NCBI GenBank assembly: GCA_013396635.1
Contig: WBMW01005660.1
Coordinates: 666,507-730,506 of the forward strand
Reading direction: 5' to 3'
DNA: 64,000 nt
Source: Penelope pileata
Taxonomy: Eukaryota > Chordata > Aves > Galliformes > Cracidae
The notes under the pieces are model-generated. The model made no database searches. It had not been told where the DNA came from and saw only the letters and a program-made list of their open reading frames with translations. The translations under genes were made by a program, and so were the position numbers. The number at the start of each line of letters is the position of its first letter. The stretch's first letter is position 1. Below are positions 63,988 through 64,000 of this stretch, piece after piece.

Positions 63988-64000
63988 AAAAAAAAAAAAA
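63988..64000. repeat. A-run at window edge
   Basis: The last 13 bases are all A, and the run may continue outside the window. Confidence 0.9.

Larger units (their letters stand above)
48001..64000. other. Distal intergenic region without recognised genes
   Basis: Sixteen kilobases with no recognisable coding exon on either strand. It contains CpG clusters, possible conserved non-coding stretches, a minisatellite, a CR1 3' end and simple repeats, each listed separately. Open frames of up to 145 codons lack known domains and fall in the length range expected by chance. ADAT2 was not identified. The rest is AT-rich DNA with nothing I can name. Confidence 0.55.

Noticed and set aside
1..64000. 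Search for tRNA, rRNA, CRISPR arrays or prokaryotic gene clusters
   Set aside because: None was seen. The sequence is vertebrate nuclear DNA with spliced exons and avian repeats.

Overview
The window looks like a piece of a bird nuclear genome, probably a galliform such as chicken or turkey. It is AT-rich, intron-like and intergenic DNA without dense reading frames. It carries two fragments of CR1, the dominant avian LINE, and a deleted mariner element resembling Galluhop of galliforms. Its one recognisable gene is vertebrate AIG1, split into exons with canonical GT-AG borders. No bacterial-type operons, RNA genes or CRISPR arrays were seen.

Layout. Positions 1-24844 are best read as the 3' part of a long AIG1 intron, because no upstream AIG1 exon was found. 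This stretch holds an old repeat of likely retroviral (LTR-type) origin at about 5665-6905. That repeat is split by a mariner deletion derivative at about 5821-6397. A CR1 ORF2 fragment follows at about 7437-7665. The last three coding exons of AIG1 lie on the + strand at 24845-24960, 32115-32278 and 35455-35492. Their phases (0, 2, 1) join exactly, and they encode the C-terminal half of the membrane-bound FAHFA hydrolase, including the catalytic histidine. The first canonical poly(A) signal after the stop is at 36100-36105. The intron between the first two of these exons contains an isolated CpG-rich patch at 29567-29980.

Positions from about 36.1 kb to 64 kb appear intergenic. In mammals the next gene is ADAT2 on the opposite strand, but I found no ADAT2 exon here. 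This part holds simple repeats, a GC- and CpG-rich block at 46.2-48.0 kb, a 44-bp minisatellite at 52.3 kb and a CR1 3' end at 59.6 kb. Several stretches (about 51.8-53.0, 57.9-58.2 and 60.4-61.6 kb) have the look of conserved non-coding regulatory DNA, but this is inference and needs alignment.

I found no strong evidence for a previously undescribed system. The most useful leads are the mariner nested in an older repeat, the intronic CpG cluster and the possible enhancer cluster downstream of AIG1.
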